Source: a virus. From it: a stretch of DNA of 31,924 bases. Where the stretch lies: positions 1 through 31,924 of IMG/VR virus record IMGVR_UViG_3300032282_005345; one strand, written 5' to 3'. The first letter of the stretch is position 1, and the number at the start of each line of letters is the position of its first letter. A program made the position numbers and the translations under genes. This document shows positions 15,370 to 25,729 of the stretch, one piece after another. Below the pieces are notes generated by a model, which searched no databases, was not told the DNA's origin, and saw only the letters and a program-made list of their open reading frames with translations.

Positions 15370-16458
15370 TTATCCTTTTTTTTCCACACCAAAAAATCCA
15401 TAACCATACTCAATTAAATCTCCCAAATTATCAATTTCCCCAAGTCTTTGAACTCTTTCATATGCAGAGTTCTTACCCCTTTCAATATATACATTACTTT
15501 GTATTTGTGGCTGATCGACAACATTAATTAATAATTCTTGTTTTGTTATTGGTTCTGCGGTAATATTATCCTCCGTAAATCCGGAAGATTTAACAAAATA
15601 CAACGTACTTCCATCCGAATAATCGTAATAATCAACATCTAGTATTGTATATCCTGTATAATTTGTTGCAATTGAATTAACCACACCATATATCTGTTGT
15701 TCCTTTATTACAGGTACCCCAACACGATATTGTGGACTCCCATAGAACTGAAGTTCTGTTAATTTTGAATTACAAATTCCTGAAATGGTAAAAGGTACCG
15801 AAACATAATTGTTAGATGTTTGAGCACTTACCACATTAACCGCATCCCCTGAAAAAATAAAATCATAACTTACAGGTGTTCCCGACCAATTACCATAATT
15901 TGATGTAAAATATGCGGTACCATTTGGATTATAGTTTTGTTGAATAATATATGGTGTAGTAACCGTTTTAACCACTTTAGTTAATCCCCATGGATTTGTT
16001 TGTTCTAACGTAATTTGATATTGTTTTGGTGTTGAATTGGTAGGGTATGTGTGTGAAATATAATTTGGTGTAAATGCGGTTATTTGTTGTACTTGTGACC
16101 CGTCACCCCAATCAACAATAAATGAAGACAAATCCAAAAATTTTTGGAATTCATTACTTGTATTAAAAATTTGATACGTATAAGGATTCGATGTTGTTGA
16201 TGAAAATAAAAAATTTGTTACAACATCTTTTTGATATATCGCACCATCAAATGGTGTATAATATCCCATATCATTGATTGTTTCTCTCAATAATATTGGT
16301 ATTGTTAATCCGGTTAGAGATGAATTACCATTAGTACCTCCGGTTAAAACCGCACTCATACCCGAGTAAATTCCTACACTATATCCACTATACTGAACCG
16401 AACCTAAATCACCCCTTATTGTCTCAGGGGAAATTGTTATTTTATAATTGTCTTGCAT
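15370..16458 (-). CDS. Virion protein with PKD-like WGDG domain
   Basis: 362 aa. Residues about 105-165 hold FIVDWGDGSQ (WGDG at 117-120) followed by ISHTYPTNSTPKQYQITL, the strand pattern of a PKD-like immunoglobulin fold. The same kind of domain occurs twice in the giant fibre protein. The rest is beta-rich and unidentified; the C-terminus (ERGKNSAYERVQRLGEI, YGYGFFGVEKKG) looks like a conserved tail used in docking. Five bases separate it from the upstream gene. A baseplate-associated structural protein is the best guess. Confidence 0.78.
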   Translation of the reverse strand: MQDNYKITISPETIRGDLGSVQYSGYSVGIYSGMSAVLTGGTNGNSSLTGLTIPILLRETINDMGYYTPFDGAIYQKDVVTNFLFSSTTSNPYTYQIFNTSNEFQKFLDLSSFIVDWGDGSQVQQITAFTPNYISHTYPTNSTPKQYQITLEQTNPWGLTKVVKTVTTPYIIQQNYNPNGTAYFTSNYGNWSGTPVSYDFIFSGDAVNVVSAQTSNNYVSVPFTISGICNSKLTELQFYGSPQYRVGVPVIKEQQIYGVVNSIATNYTGYTILDVDYYDYSDGSTLYFVKSSGFTEDNITAEPITKQELLINVVDQPQIQSNVYIERGKNSAYERVQRLGEIDNLGDLIEYGYGFFGVEKKG

Positions 16459-16463
16459 TTATA

Positions 16464-17255
16464 TTAAGGATTAACATATTCATACCACTTTATCGGGGTG
16501 GTTGTCCCAACCCTATTTCCACTCACTATATCGTTTATTTGATAAGATTGATTAATATAATCAAAAACCACTCTATAATAAAAATATTTTGTTGCGTCAA
16601 AGGAATATTTATCACCCGGTATAACAGATTGGGGGTTATTCATCATTTTAACAAAAATCCCCTTTTTAGCATCATAAAATTTTGCCGTCATGTAAAATGT
16701 GTTTATAGGGATAAACTGTAAATCTTTTAACCAATAAATAAAAAACCCTTCTTTATCTCCAACATAATCTAAACTAAACTTTGGTTTTCGTATCTGAACA
16801 TTATTATTCATTAAAATTGCCGGTTCAAAAAAACCTTGTTGTGTTGGTAAAATAACTGTTATATAGTTAGTTTGTCGTTTATCATCAACCGTATCATAAA
16901 AATCTAATTTAAAAAAAGATTTTGAAAAATTGTTTTCTGAATAATACACATTATCAACACTAAACCCTTCACTGAGATAACTAACATTCCAACTTGTACT
17001 TGAACTTACAGAACCACCACTGAAAAAATAAAACTCATAATTAATATTAGTCTTTTCTTCATTACCATACGGAGCGTGGGGGAATCTATTAAGTTCAAAA
17101 TCATATCCATCACCAATAACTTTCCTAATCACTTCTTGTTCATACCCATCTATCTCCATATCATTTCCGTTGAAGTCCCATTTAACTTCAACAGGTACAT
17201 TGATTTGCATATCGGTTACCCCATTCTGTCTTAAAATATATTTATTCACATCCAT
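16464..17255 (-). CDS. Virion protein, function unknown
   Basis: 263 aa, beginning MDVNKYILRQNGVTDMQINV. It is rich in aromatic residues and Asn, with segments such as EFYFFSGGSVSSSTSWNVSY and YYRVVFDYINQSYQINDI, which suggest beta sandwich structure. No known motif is recognised. Its start overlaps the end of the 564-aa gene by 14 bases, so it is translated from the same message. The position between baseplate genes is the only clue to its role. Confidence 0.78.
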   Translation of the reverse strand: MDVNKYILRQNGVTDMQINVPVEVKWDFNGNDMEIDGYEQEVIRKVIGDGYDFELNRFPHAPYGNEEKTNINYEFYFFSGGSVSSSTSWNVSYLSEGFSVDNVYYSENNFSKSFFKLDFYDTVDDKRQTNYITVILPTQQGFFEPAILMNNNVQIRKPKFSLDYVGDKEGFFIYWLKDLQFIPINTFYMTAKFYDAKKGIFVKMMNNPQSVIPGDKYSFDATKYFYYRVVFDYINQSYQINDIVSGNRVGTTTPIKWYEYVNP

Positions 17256-18936
17256 CTATAAGAGGTTTTACTGGTGTATCAGTACCAAAAGATACTTCAT
17301 TTATGTTTGTTCCTTCCGGAACTAACCTAAAAATCACGTTTTTAAAAGGATAGTGAGATTTATTTAAATAAGGATAATCCACCCCTACTCCCGCAGCGTC
17401 AATAAACCCATAACTATATAAATCCCTCCATCTAAATTCCTGATCTGAAACCGAAAAATAAGACCATCCCGGTACTTGATCAGTATTACTAATATTACCC
17501 GTTTCAATTGAACTCGAAAAAGTTCTTAAAGTAACCGGATGATGCGGTTGATAATAAAATCCTTCACTATTTGTTGTCGCACTTTGTGTTATAAAAATAC
17601 TTTGATTATATTTTAACTTATGATTACATTTAGATATAACTCTTTCTACTTGTTCATAATCATTCCACTCACAAAAATCACCATCAATAATATCACCCTT
17701 CTTTAAATCATCATTATAATAAAAAGTCCAAGAAACACCATTAACATTTTTAACATATGAATTTGTTAATATTGATGTTCTTGAATCTACATTATTATCG
17801 TCCCACCAAAAATTTGTTGTCGAAGTTAAATTAAACTCCCAACCTCTTTTAATTGCAACCCCATTTATCGGTTTGTTAAAATACCCACTATACCCTTTAT
17901 TAATTAGAGTTAGAAAAATTTCAGTTATTGGTCTTTTTTGATTATCTAATAAATCAGAAATATCTATATCATGTTTTGTTGTAACTGTATAAGATGCACT
18001 TCCGTGTCTCTGAGATATTCTTGAAATATTATTTGGAGTTAAAGAACTAAGTTCATATCTTTTATTATCAGGAAACGGATTGTTTTCAAAACCTGTTCTT
18101 GTCACAATAATATCATCCGTGTTTGTTAATATTTTATGTTTTTTTATATAATATTTTGATTTGGTTTCCGTAACATTTTCTGAATTAATAACCCTCTTAA
18201 ATGTTCCTTTATTACCCGATAAAAACGTATTTCCAGTATATCCAACATTATATATGTTAAACACATTACTTTCACTTTGATATAAATCATTACCCAATGA
18301 ATATACTTGGAATATATTATGTCCACCATATGATATTGATAGTTCAACAAATTCACCAACCGATAATCCATGTGGAGAAATACATTCAAAACTTACCAAT
18401 TCATCCCCATTTTGTGTTAAAGAATTTAAAACAAATGGAATACCATCTTTTGCAATCCAATTAAATTGAGTCGTATTAAAAATACATCCCATTTTAGTTT
18501 CATAATTATTTTCATATGGATAACTTAAATAATAAGTCCAATTGTATGTATAAGCACTTTTTGAGACATAATTAATATGTGATGGTAAAACATCTAACCT
18601 TAAAAAATCAAATTCATAATACTGTGGAAATCCTACCCATACTGAATTATAAACCGAATCTATTGGGTTAACATAATACATGTTATCTCTAAATGGGGGA
18701 TAATTTGTTGTCCCTGTATAAGCATTAAAGTAAATGTTTGTAACTTTAAATGTAGGTCTAAATACAGTACTTAATTGTCTTTCATCATCATAAACTTGAA
18801 CCAAATCAACAGTAAAAGTTCTGTCATACTCATTGAGTTGTTTAGATGTATTATCAAGCGAAACCGAAACTCTTTGATTGATGTTTGGTGCCGACTTATA
18901 TTCATATTTACTAGGTATAATTTTATAATCAGACAT
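17242..18936 (-). CDS. Virion protein, function unknown (564 aa)
   Basis: 564 aa, starting MSDYKIIPSKYEYKSAPNIN. It is a soluble-looking, beta-rich protein with many Tyr and Asn residues. A segment reading SFECISPHGLSVGEFVELS resembles a small beta-barrel turn often seen in tail proteins, but I do not recognise a family. The start overlaps the end of the 1621-aa gene by 8 bases and its own end overlaps the next gene by 14 bases. Such overlaps indicate one tightly coupled late transcript for tail assembly. Confidence 0.78.
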   Translation of the reverse strand: MSDYKIIPSKYEYKSAPNINQRVSVSLDNTSKQLNEYDRTFTVDLVQVYDDERQLSTVFRPTFKVTNIYFNAYTGTTNYPPFRDNMYYVNPIDSVYNSVWVGFPQYYEFDFLRLDVLPSHINYVSKSAYTYNWTYYLSYPYENNYETKMGCIFNTTQFNWIAKDGIPFVLNSLTQNGDELVSFECISPHGLSVGEFVELSISYGGHNIFQVYSLGNDLYQSESNVFNIYNVGYTGNTFLSGNKGTFKRVINSENVTETKSKYYIKKHKILTNTDDIIVTRTGFENNPFPDNKRYELSSLTPNNISRISQRHGSASYTVTTKHDIDISDLLDNQKRPITEIFLTLINKGYSGYFNKPINGVAIKRGWEFNLTSTTNFWWDDNNVDSRTSILTNSYVKNVNGVSWTFYYNDDLKKGDIIDGDFCEWNDYEQVERVISKCNHKLKYNQSIFITQSATTNSEGFYYQPHHPVTLRTFSSSIETGNISNTDQVPGWSYFSVSDQEFRWRDLYSYGFIDAAGVGVDYPYLNKSHYPFKNVIFRLVPEGTNINEVSFGTDTPVKPLIDGCE

Positions 18937-21900
18937 CTAATGAATATTTTGTTTTAAATTTATCAAGAGCGGTTTGTCCTTTAATTAAACCAAAATAGAA
19001 ATGAAATGGTGCTCCAACAATAAATTGAGATGGAAACGTACCTGAATTATTTGAATAATTTCCGGTTGTATCTACATTGAATATATAACCTCTTTCATAT
19101 ATGTCATTCAATAAACTATTTGTACCAACAAAATAAGTTGGGGTGACTCTATTTCTTCTATCTAAAGATTGATATTTTTGAGGAACAATGTCAGATATAT
19201 CAGTCCTCCAATCATTTTTTTCATCACCAAATATTGATGATCCATTATTTAAACCCCATTGATATAATGGTATTTCTTGGGATTTAATCCCATAATAAAA
19301 TGTTATAGCGTTCGTTGTTGGGTTTGGTCTAAAATCAATAATACCGGGAGTTAAAAAATCTTTATATTGTAAATTATCGGTTGTTGATGAAAAGAAAATA
19401 CCCATAGTTGGGTTATTTACAGAACCTAATATTTCCACAGGATCCCCTATATTTCCTGTAGCGTAATAATATTCTGGTGAGAAAGGTATTACACCAAACT
19501 CTGAATTAATTGACATGCTTTGTGCTAAATCGCCGTCAATTCTTTTTTCAGGTCTTGAAAATAATTGATTAAGATTACTATTGCTATTCAGTCCCGCTAA
19601 TAAATTCATAAAATTTTGATTAGCAATTCTTGATATAACAAATAAATTAACTAAGTCTGATGTATCCGAATAACTTGTTGGATTCAGTTCATTTACCACA
19701 TACCCACTTGTTGCCGGATCAAATATAATTTCATCATAAAAAGATCCTTTCATACCTAAATTCATTATTGTCGTAGGAAACAATATATTACGTTTATTAA
19801 CCGCTTTAGTTAATGACGATGAGGGAAACCCAACAAAATAATTTGTACCTCCTGTTATATATGGTGAACTTCTATAGTAGAAATTATTTGTTTTATCATC
19901 AAAATACACAAGTTTTTTTGGGAAAATTGGTGGTTTTGGTTTATTTTTATTATCATAAAAAGTATCTACTTGTATTGGAAACATATATAACGAACCATTA
20001 ATCCAATTATTCACAAATGATTGTGATAACACTCCTCTACATAACCCATAAAAAAATCTAAATCTATATCCCCATTGTGCGAAAGATTTTATATCTTTAC
20101 CTAAAGTTACAAAAGGTTTTTCAACTAACACATAACACCCATTTTGAATACTATCAGTACTAGAACAGTTTGTATCTACACCAAAATTAGTACCATTACC
20201 GGAATAACAGGTTAAAGAAACCATAGAAGCACAATCACCCAACGTACTTAATACATTAGTTGCCGCAATTTGTCCCTCAATGTCAGGTGATACTGTATCC
20301 GCACCACTACCAAAAGATGTTGTTTGAGCCAAACCACCACCAGTAGTTACTGAATACGCAGCAAACCCTAAATTTTGTTGTAACAAACACGCTTGTTGTG
20401 ACCAAGAGACTCCATCCAAATAATCAGAAGATGGTAATCTATCAACCCTCATAATGTTGAAATTTTTATTTGTAACAGGCATTGGGTTACTATTAAAATA
20501 ATCCACATTTGTAGGTGATGTGTAGTAGGTATCACTATACGAAAACGCAACATAACTACCTGTAGGACCATAAAGGAATGTTGCTGGAATTATATATTGA
20601 ATTATTGAAAATCCCCTTCCAAGATCCATATGTTCCCAATAAAATCCAGCACCTGATATATCTCTTTGATCATAATAATAAGGTGTTGCAACTTGATTAA
20701 CCCTAAAATCATTAGTATTTTTTGATATTAAAATATTTGAATAATAATTTGTCGTTGTTAACTCATTATTCAAATGTTGTGCATCCAAAGTACCATAATA
20801 ACCAACAATAGAACTGGTAAATGCAGAAAATTGATTTCCGGGTTGGAAAAATTTTGACGTATAAAAATTATTTAATTGTGATGTTTGAGAAACTGATGAA
20901 CTATTTGATAGTATCTTCTGTACCGGTACATTGATTCTAGTTTTAGCTTTAATTTTTACATCATCATAATTAGGTTTTCCAAAAATTCTACCTAACCCGT
21001 ATTCGTTCTCATAAATCGGTGAATAAGGATCAACACCTCTTTGTATTATTGTTATATACTGATTATCAAAATTTTCGAAATAATCTGCCGGTCTTAAATA
21101 ATGATTATCTAACTCATATCCCGTTCGTGGATATCTTCTTTTTCCTCCGGAAATAACTGTTTCTCCCATTATAACACTAGGAAATCCATCACTTTGATTC
21201 CAAAATTGTTTTGCTTGTGTAACCGTTATTGCTGTAACTACTTGATAATATTCAATATCTAAAGGATATATATAATTTTCAATTGTTGATCCGGAGGTTA
21301 ATAAATATCTTTGTGTTAAATTTGAAAATTGACTGTTAGGATTTGCATAATTAATATCAACAGTTGTATTAGGTAAGTGTAAGGATGTACCTGAAATTCC
21401 GTTTGTTATTCCACTACTTGTTTGACCACTAAACAAATAATTAGGATCTTTACTTTTTTCTAAATCAACAAATGTCAATAAAGTTCCACTTTCTAATTTC
21501 TGATTTAATAAAACAGTTAAAGTGTTATCATAGTGAGACTTACCTACATTTACATTCGAATCAAAAGAAACCTTTATTATGTTATTATTTTTAAAGTATT
21601 CTATTTTAGAGTTAAATAGATTAACTCTTTCCCCTATTGGTAATGCCGATGAAAAAAACCTATAACTTTTACCACTCGTAGGCCAAATTATCTTCTTAGA
21701 CCACGTTACTTTATATTTATGTATGTCAGTATTATCTGAATTATCACCTCCAATACATTGTGAAAATTGTATTGCAGAAATAGGAATTGTGTCCGCACCA
21801 TCCTGATCATTAGGATCTAAACCAAATTCATTTTGAACATAATTTTGTAATTTTGTATAATATAACGCATTACTACTAACTTGTGTCATAATAGATGATG

Positions 21901-23794
21901 GAACAGATCCCAAACCATCAGATAACCCATCTGTCTGACATTCACAAGTATTACAGTCCGGATATGTTATCATTGCAAGATTAATTCTATTGAATTTTTT
22001 TGAGACAATATCTCTAAACTTAGCAGTTAAAATAATAGATAATACTAAATACGCAACAGATTGTATCGCAAATTTTACAATTAACCCAACAGCCGGATAT
22101 GCAACCGCAGCCGAAATTCCAAAATCAATTGATAACTTAACTAAAAACCCTATTAAAAATACTAAAATAGGTACCGCAAAATTATTCCATAAAAATGCAA
22201 CAATATGTAAAATTATAACAATTGGTGTACCAAATAATTGTATTATTTGAAATAAAAAAGAAACTATAAAAAATAATAAATCAAAATTCCTAAAACCATC
22301 ATTTACCGGAAATTTATTTACTGTACTTTCACAAGTTCTATCATCAATTTCTTTAACACCAATAAATCTACCTCTACCACTTCCGTTTTTAAATTCATCA
22401 ATAAAACTTGAAACCGTATAAACTCTATTATAATTAAACTCATAAAAAGTATCTTCACAATTTATTGCAGCTGTTGGATTTGTATAACCAGACCAATCTA
22501 ACCCAAAATAATACGATCCCGATAATTCTTGTTTAATTTGCGGATTAGTACTATTATATGGATCAGACCCAGAACTAACCCACCCATATTCTTTAATATT
22601 TGGTATTAAAAAATGTGGTCTTCTAACTTGTTCTGTTAATGTTTTTGGTTGTTTCCATTTTACTTTAAACCTATATTTTGATTTTGTAGGTATACCTACT
22701 TTTGGATTTTTTGATAATACTTTTTCACCAAATTCATTTGTTATAACATAATCTAAATTCATTGGTAATTCCGTCATCCAAGCACCGTTACCATCAATTA
22801 TATTACCGTTTTCTTCTATTTTATATTCTTCTAATATTGGATTTCCGTTACTACCTTGAAATATTGTTTGTCTAATCGCCAAGATTTGTCCGGGACCTGT
22901 TGTCAATGAACATAAGTTACCCATATCATCTTTAGGTTTAGTACCTGAAGAAACCAATATATTTCCTGGTGCATACACCGGTCCTTTTACTCTATATTTA
23001 TCTTCAGTAGAAAATATAGAACCCATAAAGGTTGCTGTTGGGTTAATCTCAATATTCAAATCATCTCTTAAATCAAAATCTATTCTATTAATCGCTATTT
23101 GACAAATACTTGGTTCACCCCATAATGGTTTGACATCAACATCTTTTTGAATTGAAACTATCTGTGGTAAAGAATTTAAATTACTTGAACTTTTAAATCT
23201 AACCCCATCCATTTGAGCCTCAGTCCCTCTTCCCATTCTAATTATATCTTGCGGTGATAATGAAAATTCACCCATATCAGATAAATCTAAATCCATGAAA
23301 ATAATGTGAGGACCGGTTGGTACCCCCATTATCATATAATCACCACTGTCATTAGTTTTAACAGTATATTTATAATACTTATCATAAACTTCAATGGCGG
23401 TAGAATTAGTTAAAGCGTCTTTTCTCGATGGAAATGTACCTGTTGGTGTGTGATTTGAGTATGATTGTTCGTGTGGTAATAGATTATATCTATACCCATC
23501 CTCATTTTTATCACTCGGTGATTTGTATGGATAAATTGAAGTTATTAATGGATTATCTAAATCTTCATTTTGAATTGGTACAAAAATAGATATTTTTGCA
23601 TTTGGTAATCCGTACCCACTATTCGCACTTACCCTACCAACAATTGTACCGTAATCTGAACAAGATCTGGTATAAACCTCAGATTGTTGAATTTTTAAAG
23701 ATAAAATCTCCAAAAAATCAAATTCTTGTTCTAAATTAACATTAATTGTTTTGTTAATACCTAATTCGGTTTTTATTCTTTGAAATTTTCCCAT
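18929..23794 (-). CDS. Very large baseplate-region protein with internal hydrophobic segment
   Basis: 1621 aa. Residues 47-172 look like a carboxypeptidase-regulatory-type beta sandwich (YGTIVGRVSANSGYGLPNAK, then NDSGDYMIMGVPTGPHIIF). Residues 504-591 are strongly hydrophobic, enough for about three to four membrane helices (for example FDLLFFIVSFLFQIIQLF and AYLVLSIILTAKF), and a Cys cluster (DCNTCECQ) follows at about 610-618. The remaining 1000 residues are beta-rich. It comes directly after the gp6-like gene, where T4-type phages often keep the large wedge protein gp7, but I see no sequence proof of gp7 homology. A membrane-active part used during DNA delivery is possible. A start at 23794 is supported by AAAGGG about 5 bases upstream. 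Confidence 0.82.
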   Translation of the reverse strand: MGKFQRIKTELGINKTINVNLEQEFDFLEILSLKIQQSEVYTRSCSDYGTIVGRVSANSGYGLPNAKISIFVPIQNEDLDNPLITSIYPYKSPSDKNEDGYRYNLLPHEQSYSNHTPTGTFPSRKDALTNSTAIEVYDKYYKYTVKTNDSGDYMIMGVPTGPHIIFMDLDLSDMGEFSLSPQDIIRMGRGTEAQMDGVRFKSSSNLNSLPQIVSIQKDVDVKPLWGEPSICQIAINRIDFDLRDDLNIEINPTATFMGSIFSTEDKYRVKGPVYAPGNILVSSGTKPKDDMGNLCSLTTGPGQILAIRQTIFQGSNGNPILEEYKIEENGNIIDGNGAWMTELPMNLDYVITNEFGEKVLSKNPKVGIPTKSKYRFKVKWKQPKTLTEQVRRPHFLIPNIKEYGWVSSGSDPYNSTNPQIKQELSGSYYFGLDWSGYTNPTAAINCEDTFYEFNYNRVYTVSSFIDEFKNGSGRGRFIGVKEIDDRTCESTVNKFPVNDGFRNFDLLFFIVSFLFQIIQLFGTPIVIILHIVAFLWNNFAVPILVFLIGFLVKLSIDFGISAAVAYPAVGLIVKFAIQSVAYLVLSIILTAKFRDIVSKKFNRINLAMITYPDCNTCECQTDGLSDGLGSVPSSIMTQVSSNALYYTKLQNYVQNEFGLDPNDQDGADTIPISAIQFSQCIGGDNSDNTDIHKYKVTWSKKIIWPTSGKSYRFFSSALPIGERVNLFNSKIEYFKNNNIIKVSFDSNVNVGKSHYDNTLTVLLNQKLESGTLLTFVDLEKSKDPNYLFSGQTSSGITNGISGTSLHLPNTTVDINYANPNSQFSNLTQRYLLTSGSTIENYIYPLDIEYYQVVTAITVTQAKQFWNQSDGFPSVIMGETVISGGKRRYPRTGYELDNHYLRPADYFENFDNQYITIIQRGVDPYSPIYENEYGLGRIFGKPNYDDVKIKAKTRINVPVQKILSNSSSVSQTSQLNNFYTSKFFQPGNQFSAFTSSIVGYYGTLDAQHLNNELTTTNYYSNILISKNTNDFRVNQVATPYYYDQRDISGAGFYWEHMDLGRGFSIIQYIIPATFLYGPTGSYVAFSYSDTYYTSPTNVDYFNSNPMPVTNKNFNIMRVDRLPSSDYLDGVSWSQQACLLQQNLGFAAYSVTTGGGLAQTTSFGSGADTVSPDIEGQIAATNVLSTLGDCASMVSLTCYSGNGTNFGVDTNCSSTDSIQNGCYVLVEKPFVTLGKDIKSFAQWGYRFRFFYGLCRGVLSQSFVNNWINGSLYMFPIQVDTFYDNKNKPKPPIFPKKLVYFDDKTNNFYYRSSPYITGGTNYFVGFPSSSLTKAVNKRNILFPTTIMNLGMKGSFYDEIIFDPATSGYVVNELNPTSYSDTSDLVNLFVISRIANQNFMNLLAGLNSNSNLNQLFSRPEKRIDGDLAQSMSINSEFGVIPFSPEYYYATGNIGDPVEILGSVNNPTMGIFFSSTTDNLQYKDFLTPGIIDFRPNPTTNAITFYYGIKSQEIPLYQWGLNNGSSIFGDEKNDWRTDISDIVPQKYQSLDRRNRVTPTYFVGTNSLLNDIYERGYIFNVDTTGNYSNNSGTFPSQFIVGAPFHFYFGLIKGQTALDKFKTKYSLDV

Positions 23795-23817
23795 TTAACC
23801 CTTTAGTAAATAAATAG

Positions 23818-23854
23818 TTTAGGGTGATCTTTTATAGATGTCACCAAACCTAAA
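23818..23854 (-). terminator. Hairpin between gp6-like gene and 1621-aa gene
   Basis: The 91-base gap can fold: TTTAGG at 23818 pairs with CCTAAA at 23849-23854, and GGTGATC at 23823-23829 pairs with GA plus TCACC at 23837-23845 across a 2-base bulge. On the coding strand it is followed by CTATTTATTTA rather than a clean T run. It may be a weak terminator, a processing site or an RNA element between two late genes. Confidence 0.4.
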
Positions 23855-23885
23855 AAATAAGAAGAACTTTGAATAAATAAACCGG

Positions 23886-25724
23886 TTATGAGAATGTTAC
23901 AGATTGGAAATTTTTAACAGAAACTCTAATATCTTTAGCTGGGTATCTTACTTGATACACCTGACTTGGTTCCGCAAAAATTGTATCGTCAATTGGTTGT
24001 ATTTTTTTTGTGGCAGGATCAGCATACTCCATTGAAGTTTCCGATGATGAATATTGTCCACCCACATTATTATAAACGTCTAATCCTGTTATAGTTATGA
24101 CACCATTTTGTGTTTGGATTAAACTTTTTAATTCAGATAAATAAACATTTTGTCCTAATTGTCTTTTAATTGGATTAAAATATTCAGAAACAATGTTAAT
24201 CACATTTGAAATGATTTGTCCTGAGTTTTGAGTCGCCTCAAGTACAACAGAAATTTCAACAGATAAGTCAATTACATTTGCAGTTGTAACCGAAATATAA
24301 TCATTCATCATTCTATAGTTAGATAAATAATTTGCCAAGTTTTGCATTAAAGTATTAGATACTATCGGTGTAAGTTTACCCGATGTATCATATGATAATA
24401 CTTGAATATTAATTTTATTATCTATTTCAGTTATTGATACTTTTGCCGGAGCCCCAAATTGTGCCGGCATATTTCTTATAATTGACTCATAATCTTGTAC
24501 CGTTACCGCTCTTTTTTGTGCCGAGAAGTTAAATGACACAAAACTTCTAACCTCTTCTGTTGTTGGAACATTAGCACCACCAATAGCGGCAATTGAGTTT
24601 GTACATCTTAAAGATGATATTACAGAATTATTTGTTACTTCTGAAGGACCATTCACAAAAAATGAAACAGTACCAACTTGATTAATAACACTAACACCCA
24701 AGTTAGTTGCCAATCCTCCCCCTATTCTATATTGAATAAACAATGTTGAATTTGGAACCAAAGTAGAACCTAACGCAAAATTGTTTGAATAGTGTTGTAT
24801 ATTCAAAGGAACCGACATATTAGTAAATTGATTCAATTGATCTTGTGCAGAATTAACTCCTCCACCAAATATAATTTTCTTAAACCCTTCAGGTGTAAAT
24901 TCAGATATAAATCTATTATCAGTTTTAATATATTTTCCAACTTTAATTCCGGGTTGATCTGAAACCTTTGTTGGATCTTCAACAAATACCCTATCTTCTG
25001 CTAACGCATCTACTTCATACCATCTATTGGCACTACCAAGAAACTCTGAAGATGTTGGTATGTTAGTATATTCTGTACCATTTTTAAGTAAAACACTTGT
25101 AATACCAAGAACATTTTTTTCAGGTAAAAATAATTCATAAAATGGTTTTACCTCATTTGCTGTTATAACCTTTTTGAAAACTTTTGTTACACCATTAACA
25201 ACAACTTCTCTTTTTGTTATAGTATAATTAACTATAATACCATTAGCATTAAAGTTAGGTATCTTAGTTCTATTTAAATTTCCTTGAGAATCATATGGAG
25301 ATGCGAAATCAATATCATTAACGTTTTCAAAAACCTGTCCTCCTCCAATAAACTGAGAACCTCTAAGTAAGATACCTAAGTATCTTTCATCTTCTTTATC
25401 ACCAAAAACAGGGACTGTTATTGAAATATCTAATAAAGATACTGAAGGTCTTTGTCCCGGTATTTTTAAACCATATGTTCTAGCAATATTATATATTGAC
25501 GATCTTTGTTGAGCATACAATAAAACAGTTTCTTGAATACTTCTATCAATGTGATAATGTAAGTTATCCGCAATAGCTGCGTTTAAATCCAAAAATACAG
25601 AGAATACTGACGCATCATTAAAATCTTGAATAAGTTCAGGATAATATGTTTTTACGTAATTTGCTAACTCTACTCGTATAGCATCGTAATCTCTAACTGT
25701 GTATGATATTTTATTGCTTGCCAT
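23886..25724 (-). CDS. Baseplate wedge protein, gp6 / baseplate-J-like
   Basis: 612 aa, near the 660 aa of T4 gp6. The N-terminus matches the family: YTVRDYDAIRVELANYVKTY, then a DFNDASVFSVFLDLNAAIADNLHYHIDR stretch (residues about 35-65) and QRSSIYNIARTYGLKIPGQRP. Later come the FGGGVNS region, RAVTVQDYESIIRNMP (about residues 410-425) and a C-terminal PIKRQLGQNVYLSEL segment typical of the J-like fold. In T4 the gp6 dimer forms the iris around the baseplate hub and binds gp25, whose homologue lies 5 bases upstream here. This pairing makes the call strong. Confidence 0.9.
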   Translation of the reverse strand: MASNKISYTVRDYDAIRVELANYVKTYYPELIQDFNDASVFSVFLDLNAAIADNLHYHIDRSIQETVLLYAQQRSSIYNIARTYGLKIPGQRPSVSLLDISITVPVFGDKEDERYLGILLRGSQFIGGGQVFENVNDIDFASPYDSQGNLNRTKIPNFNANGIIVNYTITKREVVVNGVTKVFKKVITANEVKPFYELFLPEKNVLGITSVLLKNGTEYTNIPTSSEFLGSANRWYEVDALAEDRVFVEDPTKVSDQPGIKVGKYIKTDNRFISEFTPEGFKKIIFGGGVNSAQDQLNQFTNMSVPLNIQHYSNNFALGSTLVPNSTLFIQYRIGGGLATNLGVSVINQVGTVSFFVNGPSEVTNNSVISSLRCTNSIAAIGGANVPTTEEVRSFVSFNFSAQKRAVTVQDYESIIRNMPAQFGAPAKVSITEIDNKINIQVLSYDTSGKLTPIVSNTLMQNLANYLSNYRMMNDYISVTTANVIDLSVEISVVLEATQNSGQIISNVINIVSEYFNPIKRQLGQNVYLSELKSLIQTQNGVITITGLDVYNNVGGQYSSSETSMEYADPATKKIQPIDDTIFAEPSQVYQVRYPAKDIRVSVKNFQSVTFS

Positions 25725-25729
25725 TTAAT

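Noticed and set aside
18144-18389. Minus-strand 81-codon open frame
   Set aside because: It lies fully inside the 564-aa virion gene in another frame and has no recognisable features.
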